Shown here piece by piece: positions 33,586 to 45,514 of a stretch of DNA of 64,000 nucleotides (position 1 is the first letter of the stretch; each line of letters starts with the position of its first letter). A program made the position numbers and the translations under genes. The stretch lies in the NCBI RefSeq assembly GCF_003573695.1, contig NC_039359.1, positions 77,576,783-77,640,782 on the forward strand, in the 5' to 3' direction. The stretch is from Papaver somniferum (taxonomy: Eukaryota; Streptophyta; Magnoliopsida; Ranunculales; Papaveraceae). A model generated the notes under the pieces. The model had not been told where the DNA came from and did no database searches. It saw only the letters and a list, made by a program, of their open reading frames with translations.

Positions 33586-34864
33586 ATGTCAACCCAATAT
33601 AGTCCACTACTATGTGTTGTTCTTAACATACTCGTATTTTCAGTTCTGGAGATCACGGGAACAAATAAATTTCCAGGACTTATCGTGTTCGGAGACTCCA
33701 CAGTTGATGCAGGTAATAACAATCAAATTCCAACCTTGGCAAAAGGTAACTTTCTACCATACGGACAAGATTTCGAAGGTGGAAAACCGACTGGGCGGTT
33801 TTGCAACGGTCTGTTGGCCACCGATTTCCTGTCACAGATGTTAGGGATTAAAAATTCGATACCCGCATATCTGGATCCAGCTTTTGATATTGAAGATTTT
33901 GCTACCGGAGTTACCTTTGCTTCAGCTGGAACTGGTTATGATGTTGCTACTTCAAAAGTGTCCGTAAGTTCACCAATTCAGTACACTCTTGCATATATGT
34001 ACACGCACCTTTGGTCTTATTCTTATCAAATTAGTATCTCTTTTGCACGCGCAGGCTGTGATACCTTTATCTAAAGAATTGGAATATTACAAAGAGTACC
34101 TGAAGAAATTATCATCCTTTCTCGGAAAGGATGGCGCAGTAAAGACAGCAAGAGAATCATTGTATGTTATCAGCGTTGGAACGAACGATTTTATCCTGAA
34201 CTACTTCACCGTGCCCGGACGGTCATCTCAATATACGATAGCTGAATACGAGGATTTTCTCATTGGAATTGCGAGAAATTTCTTGATCGAGCTTTACAAT
34301 TTGGGTGCTAAAAATATAGCATTAGTCGGGCTTCCTCCTAGTGGTTGCCTACCATTAATAAAAACTTTGAATCTCGTTCCTGGAAGGCCGAATTTAGAAG
34401 AGATAAAGAAAGCTAGTAAAGACTTTAATGTCAAGTTACAAAATTTGGTGGCAACTTTGAGCATAGAGCTTGATGGGATCGAGTTGGTGTATGCAGATAT
34501 CTACAATCCTCTTCTAAAGATCATTCAAAATCCAAACCTATACGGTAATTGTAAATTCGGATTATGATGTTTCAAACAAACTTTTTTTTTTCTTCTTATT
34601 ATCATCGGTTCTTCTTGTGGACTGACCTTTTTTTTTTATACATGGACTGTGCATGGGTACCATGAAGGAATTGAAAATGTGAAGGAAGGATGTTGCGCAA
34701 CGGGAACAGTTGAGCTTGGGATTATATGCAAAGCAGGAAATCTATTATCTTGCTCCGACCCGAGCAAATACGTATTTTGGGACGCAGTACACCCAAGTGA
34801 AAAGGTTTATGGCATAGTAGCCGATATACTGATGAATACGACCATATCTAAGTTTGGTAATTGA
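33586..34864 (+). CDS. GDSL esterase/lipase (SGNH hydrolase), three exons
   Basis: Exons 33586-33963, 34055-34544 and 34668-34864. Introns of 91 and 123 bp have GT/AG ends (donors TCC|GTAAGT and ACG|GTAATT; acceptors GCAG| and GAAG|). Spliced length is 1065 nt, 354 aa, normal for plant GDSL lipases. A hydrophobic N-terminus (residues about 8-24) is a likely signal peptide, implying secretion. Block I FPGLIVFGDSTVDAGNNN holds the nucleophile Ser. Block II is around GKPTGRFCNG. Block III is GTNDF, and SGCLPL precedes it to the family pattern. Block V DAVHPSE supplies Asp and His. All catalytic residues are present and the frame is intact. It probably hydrolyses acyl esters at the cell surface; the substrate is unknown. 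It is the only convincing host gene in the window. Confidence 0.93.
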
Positions 34865-34971
34865 CTAGGTAATAATGGAGGCACACCTAGTTTTCCAATA
34901 TCATTTTAAGTGAATGTTAAGAAAAATAGCTGAAAAACCAATCTGGAGATGTAACATCACCTATGCATTAC

Positions 34972-34991
34972 AATAAAAACTCTTCAATAAA
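34972..34991 (+). terminator. Polyadenylation signals of GDSL gene
   Basis: AATAAA at 34972-34977 and again at 34986-34991, about 110-125 bp after the stop codon. Confidence 0.55.
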
Positions 34992-35220
34992 CAATGTGTA
35001 TTGTTGGGTCTGAAAAAGTTGATTGATTACATTTTGGGTCAATTATTCTCATGACTCTAGAAAAGATGGGTCTTACTTTCCTGATTCCGAGGTCATAAAA
35101 ATAATTATGTAAATTATTTTCATGATCCTAAAAAAATTGTTATTATGTGAAGACCAAAATAACCTTTTAGTTGTGAATATTTCATGAACAGATTCTAGCT
35201 ATGCATATTTTAGCATATAT
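34992..35220. other. AT-rich downstream region
   Basis: No gene. AT-rich sequence grading into the repeat block at 35221. Confidence 0.5.
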
Positions 35221-35440
35221 TAAAAGTTATGGATAATATTCGCACACTAAATTTTTTTTATTATGAATAATAGTTGTATCTAAAAATGCTGTGGAGAATA
35301 TCTGCATACTAAAAAAATACTATGAATAATAGTTGTACTCAAAAAAATTCTGCGGATAATAGCTGCACATTAAAAAAAGTTGTGGATAATATCTGCACAC
35401 TAAAGGAAAAAAAATACTATGAATAACATTTGTACTCATG
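35221..35440 (+). repeat. Degenerate AT-rich tandem repeat
   Basis: About seven or eight units of 25-35 bp alternating TATGAATAATAGTTGTACTC and TGTGGATAATATCTGCACAC-type sequence separated by A-runs. Confidence 0.7.
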
Positions 35441-35561
35441 GTTTTTAAAAGCGTACACTTCGCTTTCAATTTCGCTTAATCGCTTCGAAGCGTAGCTATG
35501 AAGCAGAACACCTAAGAAGCGCGATTTTGACTTTTTCTTGAAGAGTTGACTAAGTCAATAA
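35441..35561. other. Unassigned flank of the gypsy element
   Basis: Contains a 12-bp palindrome CGCTTCGAAGCG (35481-35492) among GCG-containing words. No gene. Confidence 0.4.
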
Positions 35562-35874
35562 TGGAGAACAAGCTAGAAGAATGCAACACGGAGGTTGCAG
35601 GTGATGAGAAGGGAAGAAAAGTTGAGTAAATAAGAAGAATTTGTAAAGAACAAGAAGAAAATATTGTAAGAAGAGATAGTTTAAAAACTTTGATTAATGA
35701 TAATAATAATTGTATCTACAAAGAACGAATAAAGCCTGTTTATATAGGCATGAAGAAGAATCTTAAAATAGGAAAACACTAAAAGAAGGAAATAAGAAAA
35801 GACTAAAACAGGTAAGGCTAAACTTGATAAGCAAGTTAAGAAGAAACTAGAAGAAAGTAGAGATGTTCTCATCA
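35562..35874 (-). repeat. 3' LTR of gypsy element
   Basis: 313 bp. On the minus strand it starts TGATGAGAACATC and ends in CA. Preceded on that strand by the polypurine tract AAGAAGGGGGG (35875-35885). Matches 49659-49972. Confidence 0.85.
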
Positions 35875-36777
35875 CCCCCCTTCTTAAAAACAACTTGTCC
35901 TCGAGTTGATTTACTCAAATCACTCTCACCATGGAACGTAAAAATTTCCTGAACATTAAATATATTAGATATATTCCAATTGGCAGGAAGATTCACCACA
36001 TAAGCATTGTCACTTATTTTCTTCAAAATCTTGAAAGGTCCATATTTATTCATTTTAGTTTTGTTGTATGTACCAGCTGGAAAACGTTCTTTTCGCATGT
36101 GTTGATCAGCTACAGCCTTATACTTAGCATTATAATCTTCAAGTTTATTTTTCACCTCATTATGAAGTTGAGAAGCCTTGTCAAGTAGTTGATCAGCCTT
36201 GGCATGAGACTTGGAAGGTTTAGGTAACACAACCAAATCCAGTATATGATTTGGTACTTTCGAATAAACGATAGAAAATGGAGATTTACCTGTAGAAAGA
36301 TTCACAGACGTATTGAAAAAAGTTCCATACGAGGAAGAAATTTTTCTCATTGATTTTCTTGAGACTCAGTAATCTTAGCACGAATTAAATTCCCTAAAGA
36401 TTTTTTGAAAACTTCAGTTTGTCCATCAGTTTGGGGGTGCGCAGTAATATTGTATTGTAGTTTAGTTCCTATTCTTATCCATAAAAACTTCCAGAAATAA
36501 CTGAGAAACTTAGTATCACAATTTGAAGTAATAGATTTAGGCACTCCATGCAGAAGAACTATTTCCTTGAAGAATAAGAAAGCCACATTTGAAGCATCAG
36601 TAGTTTTCTTGCAATCTAAAAAGTGTGCCATCGTATAATATATTTCAACAACCATCATGACAGAATCAGTGCCCTTAGCAGTACGAGGTAAACCCAAAAT
36701 GAAATCCATACTTACATCTACCAAAGAAGCATCAGGAACTGGTAAAGGAGTATATAAATCAGTGTTTTGAATAGTAC
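35875..36777 (-). pseudogene. Gypsy integrase: core and C-terminal domain
   Basis: Core domain at 36724-36350. The first Asp is in VSMDFILGLP, the second in a degenerate SNCDTKF (normally S-D-R-D), and Glu in DGQTEV. A frameshift at about 36348 leads to the C-terminal part (36350-35875) ending in a NISNIFNVQEIF-type block. Relative to the copy at 49973-50417 it lacks about 54 bp encoding the F-x-E-G-E-L-V-M stretch, near 36098. Catalyses cDNA integration when intact. Inactive here. Confidence 0.85.
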
Positions 36778-36782
36778 CTTGA

Positions 36783-38785
36783 TGGTGTGGTTTTAAAAGA
36801 ACCTACAACTTAGACCTGCAAGTATACATGGTCAGTTGTAGTGAGTGAGGTAAGAAGGGGTTTGTCCTCAGGGACTTGGGGTGTGTAAAAGTTGAAGTTT
36901 CTGAGGCTTAAGCTGAACTGTTCCTAGGCTGTGAAGAAGACAGGGAATGCTAGTGCAGTGAAGCTGAACTAAAATGCAATGCTAGAGAACATAACAAAAA
37001 CTAAGACGCACAGGAGAACAGAGAACAGATGAAGTAAACAAGAGAACAGAATTTGTAGTGACTGAATAGTAAAACAAAGATGTAAAAGGTAAAGATGTTA
37101 ACACTGAGAGTGAAGGCACTCGGATTGTCGAATCCACCACTAACCTGCACTATGTATTCAACTGATCATATGACTCTTGTCCTTGTAACAGATAAGGGTG
37201 AAGATTCAAGTTTGCCCTATATCTAAGGTGTTTCACCGATAGAAAATTCAATCCCAACTAAAGTATCAATCCGAAGCACTAACTGTCTAATTAAGCACAA
37301 CTAGTCAAGGGATTAACAACAGTCTCTAAGGCATGAGCTGAAGCACAATCAACACAGTGTTATCCTGACTACAATGGATGCCTGACATACATTGTGAAAG
37401 TAAAGTATTGAAGAACTAAGATTTAATTTATTCTAGAACAATTTAAACATTCAAGAGTAACATAAGCAGAATGCAATGCACAGAAGCAGATCAGGGCTTC
37501 ATCTAAACCCTAGCAACTGACTTAGAACATGGAGATAACACACATACAGATAACTGAACTTGAAATGTTACCCATTAACAACATTTTACACTAACTGAAA
37601 TTCAACTGACATAAACACTTGAGGGCACTGGCTAGTCCAGGCCTCTATTGGCTTGCTCTGGCTAACCCAGGCATACCCACACACACACAATACCATGTTC
37701 TATTTATACCCAAAATTAGGGTTCTTAACAGTTTCCCCAGAATTCCCAAATTAGGGTTTACATTGAAAATTAAAGTTAAAGCTCACCCGTCTATGCTTTT
37801 GTTGTCTCCCCCTCGACCCATGTCTTGTCTTCCTTCTTTGCTACTCCTCCTGCTCCAATTGTCGCCTATGATGCTCTAATTGTTCCCTAATTCGAGTTGT
37901 TTTATTCACCCCAAACCTAGGGTTCAGTGGTTGTGAGATGAGTAAAAGAACTAGGCTAGGGAGATGGTGGAGATGTCGGGTGGTTGTGGTGGTGGTGTGG
38001 TTCGAGGTCTGGTGGTGGCAGTGATGGCAGGAGATGGTGGTGGCGGAAGTTGCAGGTTCTGAAATTTTTGGGAAGAAGGGGAAGAAGAGCTCGAGAGAAG
38101 AATGGGTTAGGGGCTGTTTGTTTTGGGGTATAGGTATTCTAGGTTATGGTGTTGAGCTGGCTCAGCAAAATTTGATGTCAGCGAAGGGAAGATGTTGGAT
38201 GAAAAGATGAGAGAATGATCCAACGGCGCGATGGAAGTGGAGGTGGAGCGACCGTTGGATATGGAATACATCAAAACTGACGGTCCAAGATGGAGTTAGG
38301 TGCTATAGTGTTAGACAGGAACATCAAAACTCGATGTACTCTGATGAAGCGACTGTTAGACGATGGAATGGATCCAATCTGACGGCTAAGGAGAGAAGCG
38401 GGTTTGGGTTTGGATTTTGGGTTTAGGATATGGGTTTCGGTTTAGGAAATGGATTTGGGCTTAGGTAATCTTGATCCCACTTCTTCTTTAAGAACAATTT
38501 CTTCCTTGTTAAGCCCATTTTCATCCTTGAGTCTTCCATACCGCATTCTTCATTTCTTTTCCGCTAGAGCTTCCTTCGGATTTTTCCCGTGTCTTTGCTC
38601 TTTTCGCTCCGTGAGTTAACCAGGCTTTATTTAGTACCTAAAAATGCAAAATTAATTGAGAAAAGTATTTATTCTTGAAAACAACGAAAACACAAAATAT
38701 GGGATAAAATGGAGCGTCAGTGCACAAATGATGAGTTAAATGCCAATAAAAAGGTGCAAATATATACAATATTTGGCACTCATCA
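36783..38785 (-). repeat. LTR of the 20-bp-internal element, left copy
   Basis: 2003 bp. It differs from the right copy by scattered changes and an indel of about 20 bp near 38080. Includes a CACACACACA run near 37679 and GGTGGTGG repeats near 37970-38050. ORFs inside are chance. Confidence 0.85.
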
Positions 38786-38805
38786 AATACCCCCAAACAA
38801 AAACT

Positions 38806-40788
38806 TGGTGTGGTTTTAAAAGAACCTACAACTTAGACCTGCAAGTATACAGGGTCAGTTGTAGTGAGTGAGGTAAGAAGGGGTTTGTCCTCAGGGACTT
38901 GGGGTGTGTAAAAGTTGAAGTTTCTGAGGCTTAAGCTGAACTGTTCCTAGGCTGTGAGGTAGAAAGGGAATGCTAGTGCAGTGAAGCTGAACTAAAATGC
39001 AATGCTAGAGAACATAACACAAACTAAGATGCACAGGAGAATAGAGAACAGATGAAGTAAACAAGAGAACAGAATTTGTAGTGACTGACTAGTAAAACAA
39101 AGATGTAAAAGGTAAAGATGTTAACACTGAGAGTGAAGGCACTCGGATTATCGAATCCACCACTAACTTGCACTATGTATTCAACTGATCATATGACTCT
39201 TGTCCTTGTAACAGATAAGGGTGAAAATTCAAGTCTGCCCTATATCTAAGGTGTTTCACCGATAGAAAATTCAATCGCAACTAAAGTATCAATCCGAAGC
39301 ACTAACTGTCTAATTAAGCACAACTAGTCAAGGGATTAACAACAGTCTCTAAGGCATGAGATGAAGCACAATCAACACAGTGTTATCCTGACTACAATGG
39401 ATGCCTGACATACATTGTGAAAGTAAAGTATTGAAACACTAAGATTGAATTTATTCTAGAAAAATTTAAACATTCAAGAGTAACATAAGCAGAATGCAAT
39501 GCACAGAAGCAGATCCGGGCTTCATCTAAACCCTAGCAACTGACTTAGAACATGGAGATAACACACATACAGATAACTGAACTTGAAATGTTACCCATTA
39601 ACAACATTTTACACTAACTGAAATTCAACTGACATAAACACTTGAGGGCACTGGCTAGTCCAGGCCTCTATTGGCTTGGTCTGGCTAACCCAGGCATACC
39701 CACACACACATAATACCATGTTCTATTTATACCCAAAATTAGGGTTGTTCACAGTTTCCCCAGAATTCCCAAATTAGGGTTTACATTGAAAATTAAAGTT
39801 AAAGCTCACCCGTCTCTGCTTTTGTTGTCTCCCCCTCGACCCATGTCTTGTCTTCCTTCTTTGCTACTCCTCCTGCTCCAATTGTCGCCTATGATGCTCT
39901 AATTGTTCCCTAACTCGAGTTGTTTTATTCACCCCAAACCTAGGGTTCAGTGGTTGTGAGATGAGTAAAAGAACTAGGCTAGGGAGATGGTGGAGATGTC
40001 GGGTGGTTGTGCTGGTGGTGTGGTTCGAGGTCTGGGGGTGGCAGTGATGGCAGGAGATGGTGGTGGCGGAAGTTGCAGGTTCTGCGATTTTTGGGAAGAA
40101 AAGAATGGGTTAGGGGCTGTTTGTTTTGGGGTATAGGTATTCTAGGTTATGGTGTTGAGCGGGCTCATCAAATTTTGATGTCAGCGAAGGGAAGATATTG
40201 GATGAAAAGATGAGAGAATGATCCAACGGAGCGATGGAAGTGGAGGTGGAGCGACCGTTGGATATGGAATACATCAAAACTGACGGTCCAAGATGGAGTT
40301 AGGTGATATAGTGTTAGACAGTAACATCAAAGCTCGATATACTCTGATGAAGCGACCATTTGATTATGGAATGGATCCAATCTGACGGCTAAGGAGAGAA
40401 GCGGGTTTGGGTTTGGATTTTGGGTTTAGGATATGGGTTTGGGTTTAGGAAATGGATTTGGGCTTAGGTAATCTTGAGCCCACTTCTTCTTTAAGAATAA
40501 TTTCTTTCTTGTTAAGCCCATTTTCATCGTTGAGTCTTCCATACCGCATTCTTCACTTTTTTTCCGCTAGAGTTTCCTTCGGCTTTTTCCCGTGTCTTTT
40601 CTCTTTTCGCTCCGTGAGTTAACCATGCTTTATTTAGTACCTAATAATGCAAAATTAAATGAGAAAAGTATTTATTCTTGAAAACAACGAAAACACAAAA
40701 TATGGGATAAAATGGAGCGTTAGTGCACAAATGATGAGTTTAATGCCAATAAAAAGGTGCAAATATATACAATATTTGGCACTCATCA
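38806..40788 (-). repeat. LTR of the 20-bp-internal element, right copy
   Basis: 1983 bp, direct repeat of 36783-38785. No coding sequence; the ORF at 40007-40213 is low-complexity GGT/TGG repeat. Confidence 0.85.
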
Positions 40789-41640
40789 CTTTAGAGCGCT
40801 GACAAACCATACACTTCTGAACAAATTTATGCACATCTCTTTTTAATGAAGGCCAATAGTATCGTTCTTCAACCAAAGTAATAGTTTTGTCACGACCAAA
40901 ATGACCTCTAAGGACACTACCATGCAGTTCATGGGTAAGATAAAGCATCAAAGAACCTTGTGGAATACAAAGACGAATACCTTTGAAGAGAAATCCTTCT
41001 TGAATAAGAAAATTATCAATTCTAGAAGATATATTCCCAGTCTTGAAATCTTCAACATCAACATATAAGTCTTTGATGTAATCAAAAGCCACACTTTCAC
41101 TTCAAAGAGTGACAAGAAAGTGAGCACGTCTACTCAAATTATCAGCCACTTGGTTCAATTTTCCACTCTTACGCTTAATAGAGAAAGTATATTGATTTAT
41201 GGTGGATAGCCATTTATCATGTATTCGATTTACCTTAGCTGAAGTTTGTTAAAACTTCAAAGCTTGATTGTCAGTGTTGACAATAAACTAATTATGCACC
41301 AAATAAGGATGCCAATGATTCAATGCTTGAACGAGAGAATATAATTCAATCTCATAAGTGGGCCATTTCTTCCTAGCTTCTGAGTTTTTGGCACTGTGAA
41401 AAGAAACTGGATGATCACTTTGAGACAATACAACTCCAAGTACTACTATAGATGCATCACAATCAACTTCAAAAAGTTTGGAAAAGTCTGGAATTGCAAG
41501 TACTGGTTCACTACATAACTTTTCTTTAAGAAGATTAAAACTCCTATATGCTTCCTCATTCCATAAAAAATTTTCTTGCTTCAAACAATCAGTCACTCCA
41601 GTAAAAATTCCGAATAAAACGTCTATAACAAGATACTAAG
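40789..41640 (-). pseudogene. Gypsy RNase H and integrase zinc-binding domain
   Basis: RNase H at 41596-41288 shows the VDCDAS active-site strand. It then degrades (stops near 41250-41100) before the integrase HHCC finger at 41092-40794 (HGSVLRGHFG, YYWPSLKRDV, CMVCQRSK). This continues across the insertion to the core domain at 36777. Confidence 0.85.
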
Positions 41641-42745
41641 CCGTGGAAACTGCGAACATCTTTAATGCATGTTGGAGTAGGCCATTCAGAGATAGCTTTA
41701 ATTCTATAATCATCAACTGAAATTCCTTGGTCAGAAATAATATATCCCAAAAAGGTTATTGACTTGGAAAAAAAGTTACACTTCTTTAAGTTTACGTAAA
41801 GTGCATTATCATTAAGAGATTGAAATACCTGAGATAAATAAAAGAGATGCTCTTATTCATCACGGCTGTATCTCAAGATATCATCGAATTATACAATGAT
41901 AAACTTACCAAGAAAAGTTTGTAGAACTTGATTCATTAGCCTCATGAAGGTACTGGGTGCATTAGATAGTCCAAATGGCATTACTAACTACTCGTATAAT
42001 CCTTCTCGAGTTTTAAAAGTTGTTTTCCACTCGTCTCTTATTCGTATACGAGTCTGATGATAACCACTTCGAAGATCAATTTTAGAAAATACCTTAGAAC
42101 CAACAATCATATCTATCAAATCATCAAGTCTTGGAATTGGAAACCCATACAGAATAGTAATCTTGTTGAGATATCGACAATCAATACACATTCTCTATCC
42201 TCCATCTTTTTTGTCGACAAGAAATGCTGGACTAGCACAAGGAATTTTACTCAACCTGATCAAACCTTTCTCCAATAAATTATTCACTTGTCCTTGCAGA
42301 ATCTCATGCTCCTTAGGGCTTAATCTGTAATGAACATGATTAGTTGCACCTGGAATAAAATCTATATGATGTTGTAAATCTCTTAAAGGAGGAAAAGATT
42401 TTTGTAGTTCGTCCGGAAATAAACCATGGAACTGATTGATCAAAGGTTTCACCTTTTCTGGTATGACTATCATTGGTTTAGACTCTTCATGTGAACTAAT
42501 AGAATGTGTTCGCAACTGTTTTACAATGCTTGCCACTAATGCGCTTGTGTTGCCATCGCTATGCTCTTTGTAAATAGCTGTAGATTTAGAAGGAACTAAA
42601 GTTTTCTTCTTTCCATCATTGAAAAAGGTATATGTATTCTCAAAACAATTGTGAATTGCATACATATCATACTGCCAAGGCCTTCCAAATAATAAATGTG
42701 CATCATACATGTTAATAACATCACATAAAACTGAATCTCCATAAC
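41641..42745 (-). pseudogene. Gypsy reverse transcriptase
   Basis: Motifs on the minus strand: SPAFLVDKKDGG (about 42230), [23 protein letters not shown] (about 42080), then [13 protein letters not shown] (about 41960). Codons for the Trp after GLYE and the Tyr of the Y-x-DD site are now stop codons (TAG, TAA). Hence catalytic D-D remains but the enzyme cannot be made. Start of the domain is near 42710. Confidence 0.88.
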
Positions 42746-43190
42746 CCTTTAGTGAAAATTCGATAATACATTTGTGAGTAAATATGGGTGAGGATGTTGA
42801 GTAATTGGAAATCCTATCTTTTGAACTACTTCTGCTGAAATATAGTTATACATGCTGCCACTATCCATAATGAGATCACATGTAACTCCCTTAATTAAAC
42901 ACACTGTTCTGAAAATATTGTTCCTTTGTGAAAAAGATGGTTGGGAAAGTAATAGAGGTCGAATCATATCTATGAAATGTTCATTGTATAATTCTCCAAC
43001 TAATTCTTCATCTACTTCCTCTTCCTCAGACTTCTCTAAGTCATCATTAACTAAACCATTGTACTTATGCGTATGTTCAGATTCTTGCACAAGTCCATGA
43101 ACTCAACGTCATTCTAAAGAAGAAGTATGACCAGACAAATGACATTTATTACACTTCTCTCCTCTGAAATTGGCATAAGGATTCAGGTTT
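42746..43190 (-). pseudogene. Gypsy nucleocapsid knuckle and aspartic protease
   Basis: A zinc knuckle CNKCHLSGH near 43160-43120 has lost its last Cys to a TGA. The protease at 43090-42749 has active site MDSGSMYNYI (about 42873-42844). An acidic linker EKSEEEEVDEE lies between. Confidence 0.8.
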
Positions 43191-43383
43191 TTTTCTTAAG
43201 GAGGAAAAGATGTTTGTTTTTTACTAGCAAAACTAGTATTTGAGTTATTACTTGGTTGAGAAGTAACAGATTGAGGTCGTTGTACGGACTGAATTTCAGC
43301 TGGAGTAGGAAGAATAGATGAATGATTCTTTGGTATAGGAGAATTAGTAAAATTGGTAGTACGAAATTGTGGCGGACCAGAAA
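43191..43383 (-). pseudogene. Gypsy gag, Pro/Ser-rich segment (C-terminal side)
   Basis: Continues gag after the insertion. GPPQFRTTNF follows directly on the SRQQF end of the upstream part at 48470, once one copy of the duplicated AGAAA is removed. Confidence 0.7.
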
Positions 43384-43607
43384 ATTTCACTTCTAACGGG
43401 TCGAGTTACGACCCGCTGCAAAAGCTCCGTCTCTCTGATACGCCACTCAAGGAGCCAACGTTACCAATCTTTCGGACCAATTCGGTCTTATACTGAACAA
43501 TGTTCGTCGCTAGTTAACGATTCCACTACCGAGATTTAAGGGCCATCGTAACCAACAGATGATCTTCATCATTTTACTGTGAGGATACAATATCTCTTGC
43601 CAGAGTA

Positions 43608-43810
43608 GTCCGATACCAGCCACCGTTATCAAACAAACGATCTTCAGGGTTTCCACCGTAGGTGGGGTGCCAATTCAGGCCTGACAGAACGCGCCGTTGT
43701 CAAACAAACGGTAATTCAATTCCAGGATAGTCCGATACCAGCCACCGTTATCAAACAAACGGTCTTCCGGATAGCCACCCGTAGGTGGAGTGCCATTTCT
43801 GTCCTGGCAA
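43608..43810 (+). repeat. Two tandem copies of a roughly 120-bp unit
   Basis: GTCCGATACCAGCCACCGTT starts at 43608 and 43730. Both units continue through AAACAAACG and a GTAGGTGG(G/A)GTGCCA block. Confidence 0.75.
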
Positions 43811-43840
43811 CTTACAGTACATGTTCAAGCTCAACAGATA

Positions 43841-44350
43841 ATCTTTCTCAGATGATATGACTATCTCAAAGAGTTAGTAATCACCTCTAGATCGATGGTA
43901 TGAACTGCCATCAAATGCAGCAACCATCCCTCTCACATCATATGAGTTACCTCTCATGATAATAACCATTGCTCAACTCACAAGCCTAGAAAGATGATAT
44001 GTATTACCTTGACCAGTAATAATCATCTCTTGTCGGTTGTACAGTTTTCAGATGGTATGAATTATCCCAGAGAGACAACAACTACCATCTCTTCACTAGG
44101 TAGTATGAACATCTAATACTGCAACTACCTCTTACCGACGATATAATATATTGTCAAGGTTGCAATCATCTGAATAGATTGTATGAACTTCCAAGCAGCA
44201 ATCAAACTTTTCTAGACGATATGAACAACCTTGTAGAGATGTGCTGAACCTCGTAGCGGCTGCCTACATATCCTCTCCGTTGTTCGAAGGGATCAAGCAC
44301 ATCCGTAGTTCGTCGTATACTGTTTAGATAGTATGAATTTCCCTAGCGAC
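43841..44350 (+). repeat. Array of about ten degenerate hairpin units
   Basis: Units of about 40-60 bp start with GATGGTATGAA-like sequence and end with its near reverse complement, such as ACTACCATCTC or AACCATC. Examples are 43893-43930, 43994-44032, 44050-44092 and 44334-44372. Each could fold separately. Confidence 0.65.
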
Positions 44351-45514
44351 AACTATCTCTAACTCATCACGTTAAATCAAGTCCCAACAACATCATAAGG
44401 AACTGCAGCACCATATAATATTTTTACCGGATTCCCCAAAACCCATGCATATTAAGTAAAAAATAAGAAAGTAGCTAAAGCTAACTCAAAGTTCACGCAA
44501 ACCACAAGAGTACTTAAGGTCATATCTTGTGAATTCTAAACAGAGTTTTGAAAATGATCATACAAAGCCAGACAGTTTATGGCCATACACAATTCTGTCC
44601 CAATTAGTACTGCAATCCTAAAAACGAGATACTATAAGAGTGTTCGACGAACATGCATAAAAATCTATCATAACTGAGAAGTACTAATGCATGGAAACTG
44701 CTAGCAGGCCCTACAAGTAGGGAAAATTGATATCTAAAAGAGATGGAATGTCAAATGAAAATGTAAATTTGGTGGATCTACGATAACCACAGTACTATTA
44801 CTATAGGATTTGTATTACTAAATTAATCAATCCACCAAAATTTACCACTAACTTGGCAGATGTTTTAATCTTGTCTCATACTCGAATATTCACTAATTAA
44901 GGAAAATGGTCAAGTGATGACTAAAAAGAAAATGAACCACAAGCATCATCTGGACTTTTCCACGTATAGACAAGCGCACTATCAACCTATGCACCATTTT
45001 ACTTTATCTAATTAATCAAAGGTGAAGTAATAAAGGAAAGTAACTCCAAATATAAATACTCCACGAATATTTGTATAGCCGGAAAGACTTGCTCATAGAT
45101 GAAAATGAAATTAACTAGGTGGATGAGAAGGGTATGGTTATGTTCTAGGAAATTAGACATGCAACCAAGTTCATTTAGTACAGTACTTATAGTAAATAAA
45201 TGTACATTTTCACACCTTGCTAAATCACTATTACAACAAAAATAGTAACCGAAACAGTACTTAAGAAGTAATTAAGCACTTTACCATTTGTTCAAGCTAA
45301 AGCCATTAGCCCTTCAAACTAAACGAGATATACTAAGAATGCATATAAAATGAGATTTCTACTGAATTCACAAATTAACCATTTGCATTCAAATTCCTCG
45401 TACTAGTTTCGGCATATTTAATATACCAACCACTGTAACCACTCATACAGTAGCTCACTATCATCTAACAGCATCCACACTTGTAGTAAGGTAGTAATGT
45501 ATAAATAAAACTAA

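Larger units (their letters stand above)
36783..40788 (-). mobile_element. LTR pair with a 20-bp internal region
   Basis: Two near-identical LTRs (36783-38785 and 38806-40788) separated only by 38786-38805. On the minus strand this gap reads as a polypurine tract (TTTGGGGGTATT) directly before the second LTR; the primer site and all coding sequence are gone. Flanks CTTGA (36778-36782) and CTTTA (40789-40793) look like a target duplication with one change. Removing the insert restores the integrase frame across QRSK and the GTIQNT block. On the minus strand the LTRs start TGATGAGTGCC. Recent, judging by the similarity of the LTRs. Confidence 0.85.

Noticed and set aside
33614..33844. Second ORF inside GDSL exon 1
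   Set aside because: Out-of-frame shadow of the GDSL coding sequence.
34649..34667. ATG start for the GDSL C-terminal ORF
   Set aside because: These codons belong to intron 2; the acceptor at 34667 gives a continuous YGIENV reading with exon 2.
40007..40213. Gly/Trp-rich ORF
   Set aside because: Low-complexity GGT repeat within an LTR.
40655..40793. C-terminal extension of the integrase finger ORF
   Set aside because: Reads into the inserted LTR; the true continuation is at 36777.
43841..44350. CRISPR-like array
   Set aside because: Plant DNA, repeats are degenerate and hairpin-like with no constant spacer length.
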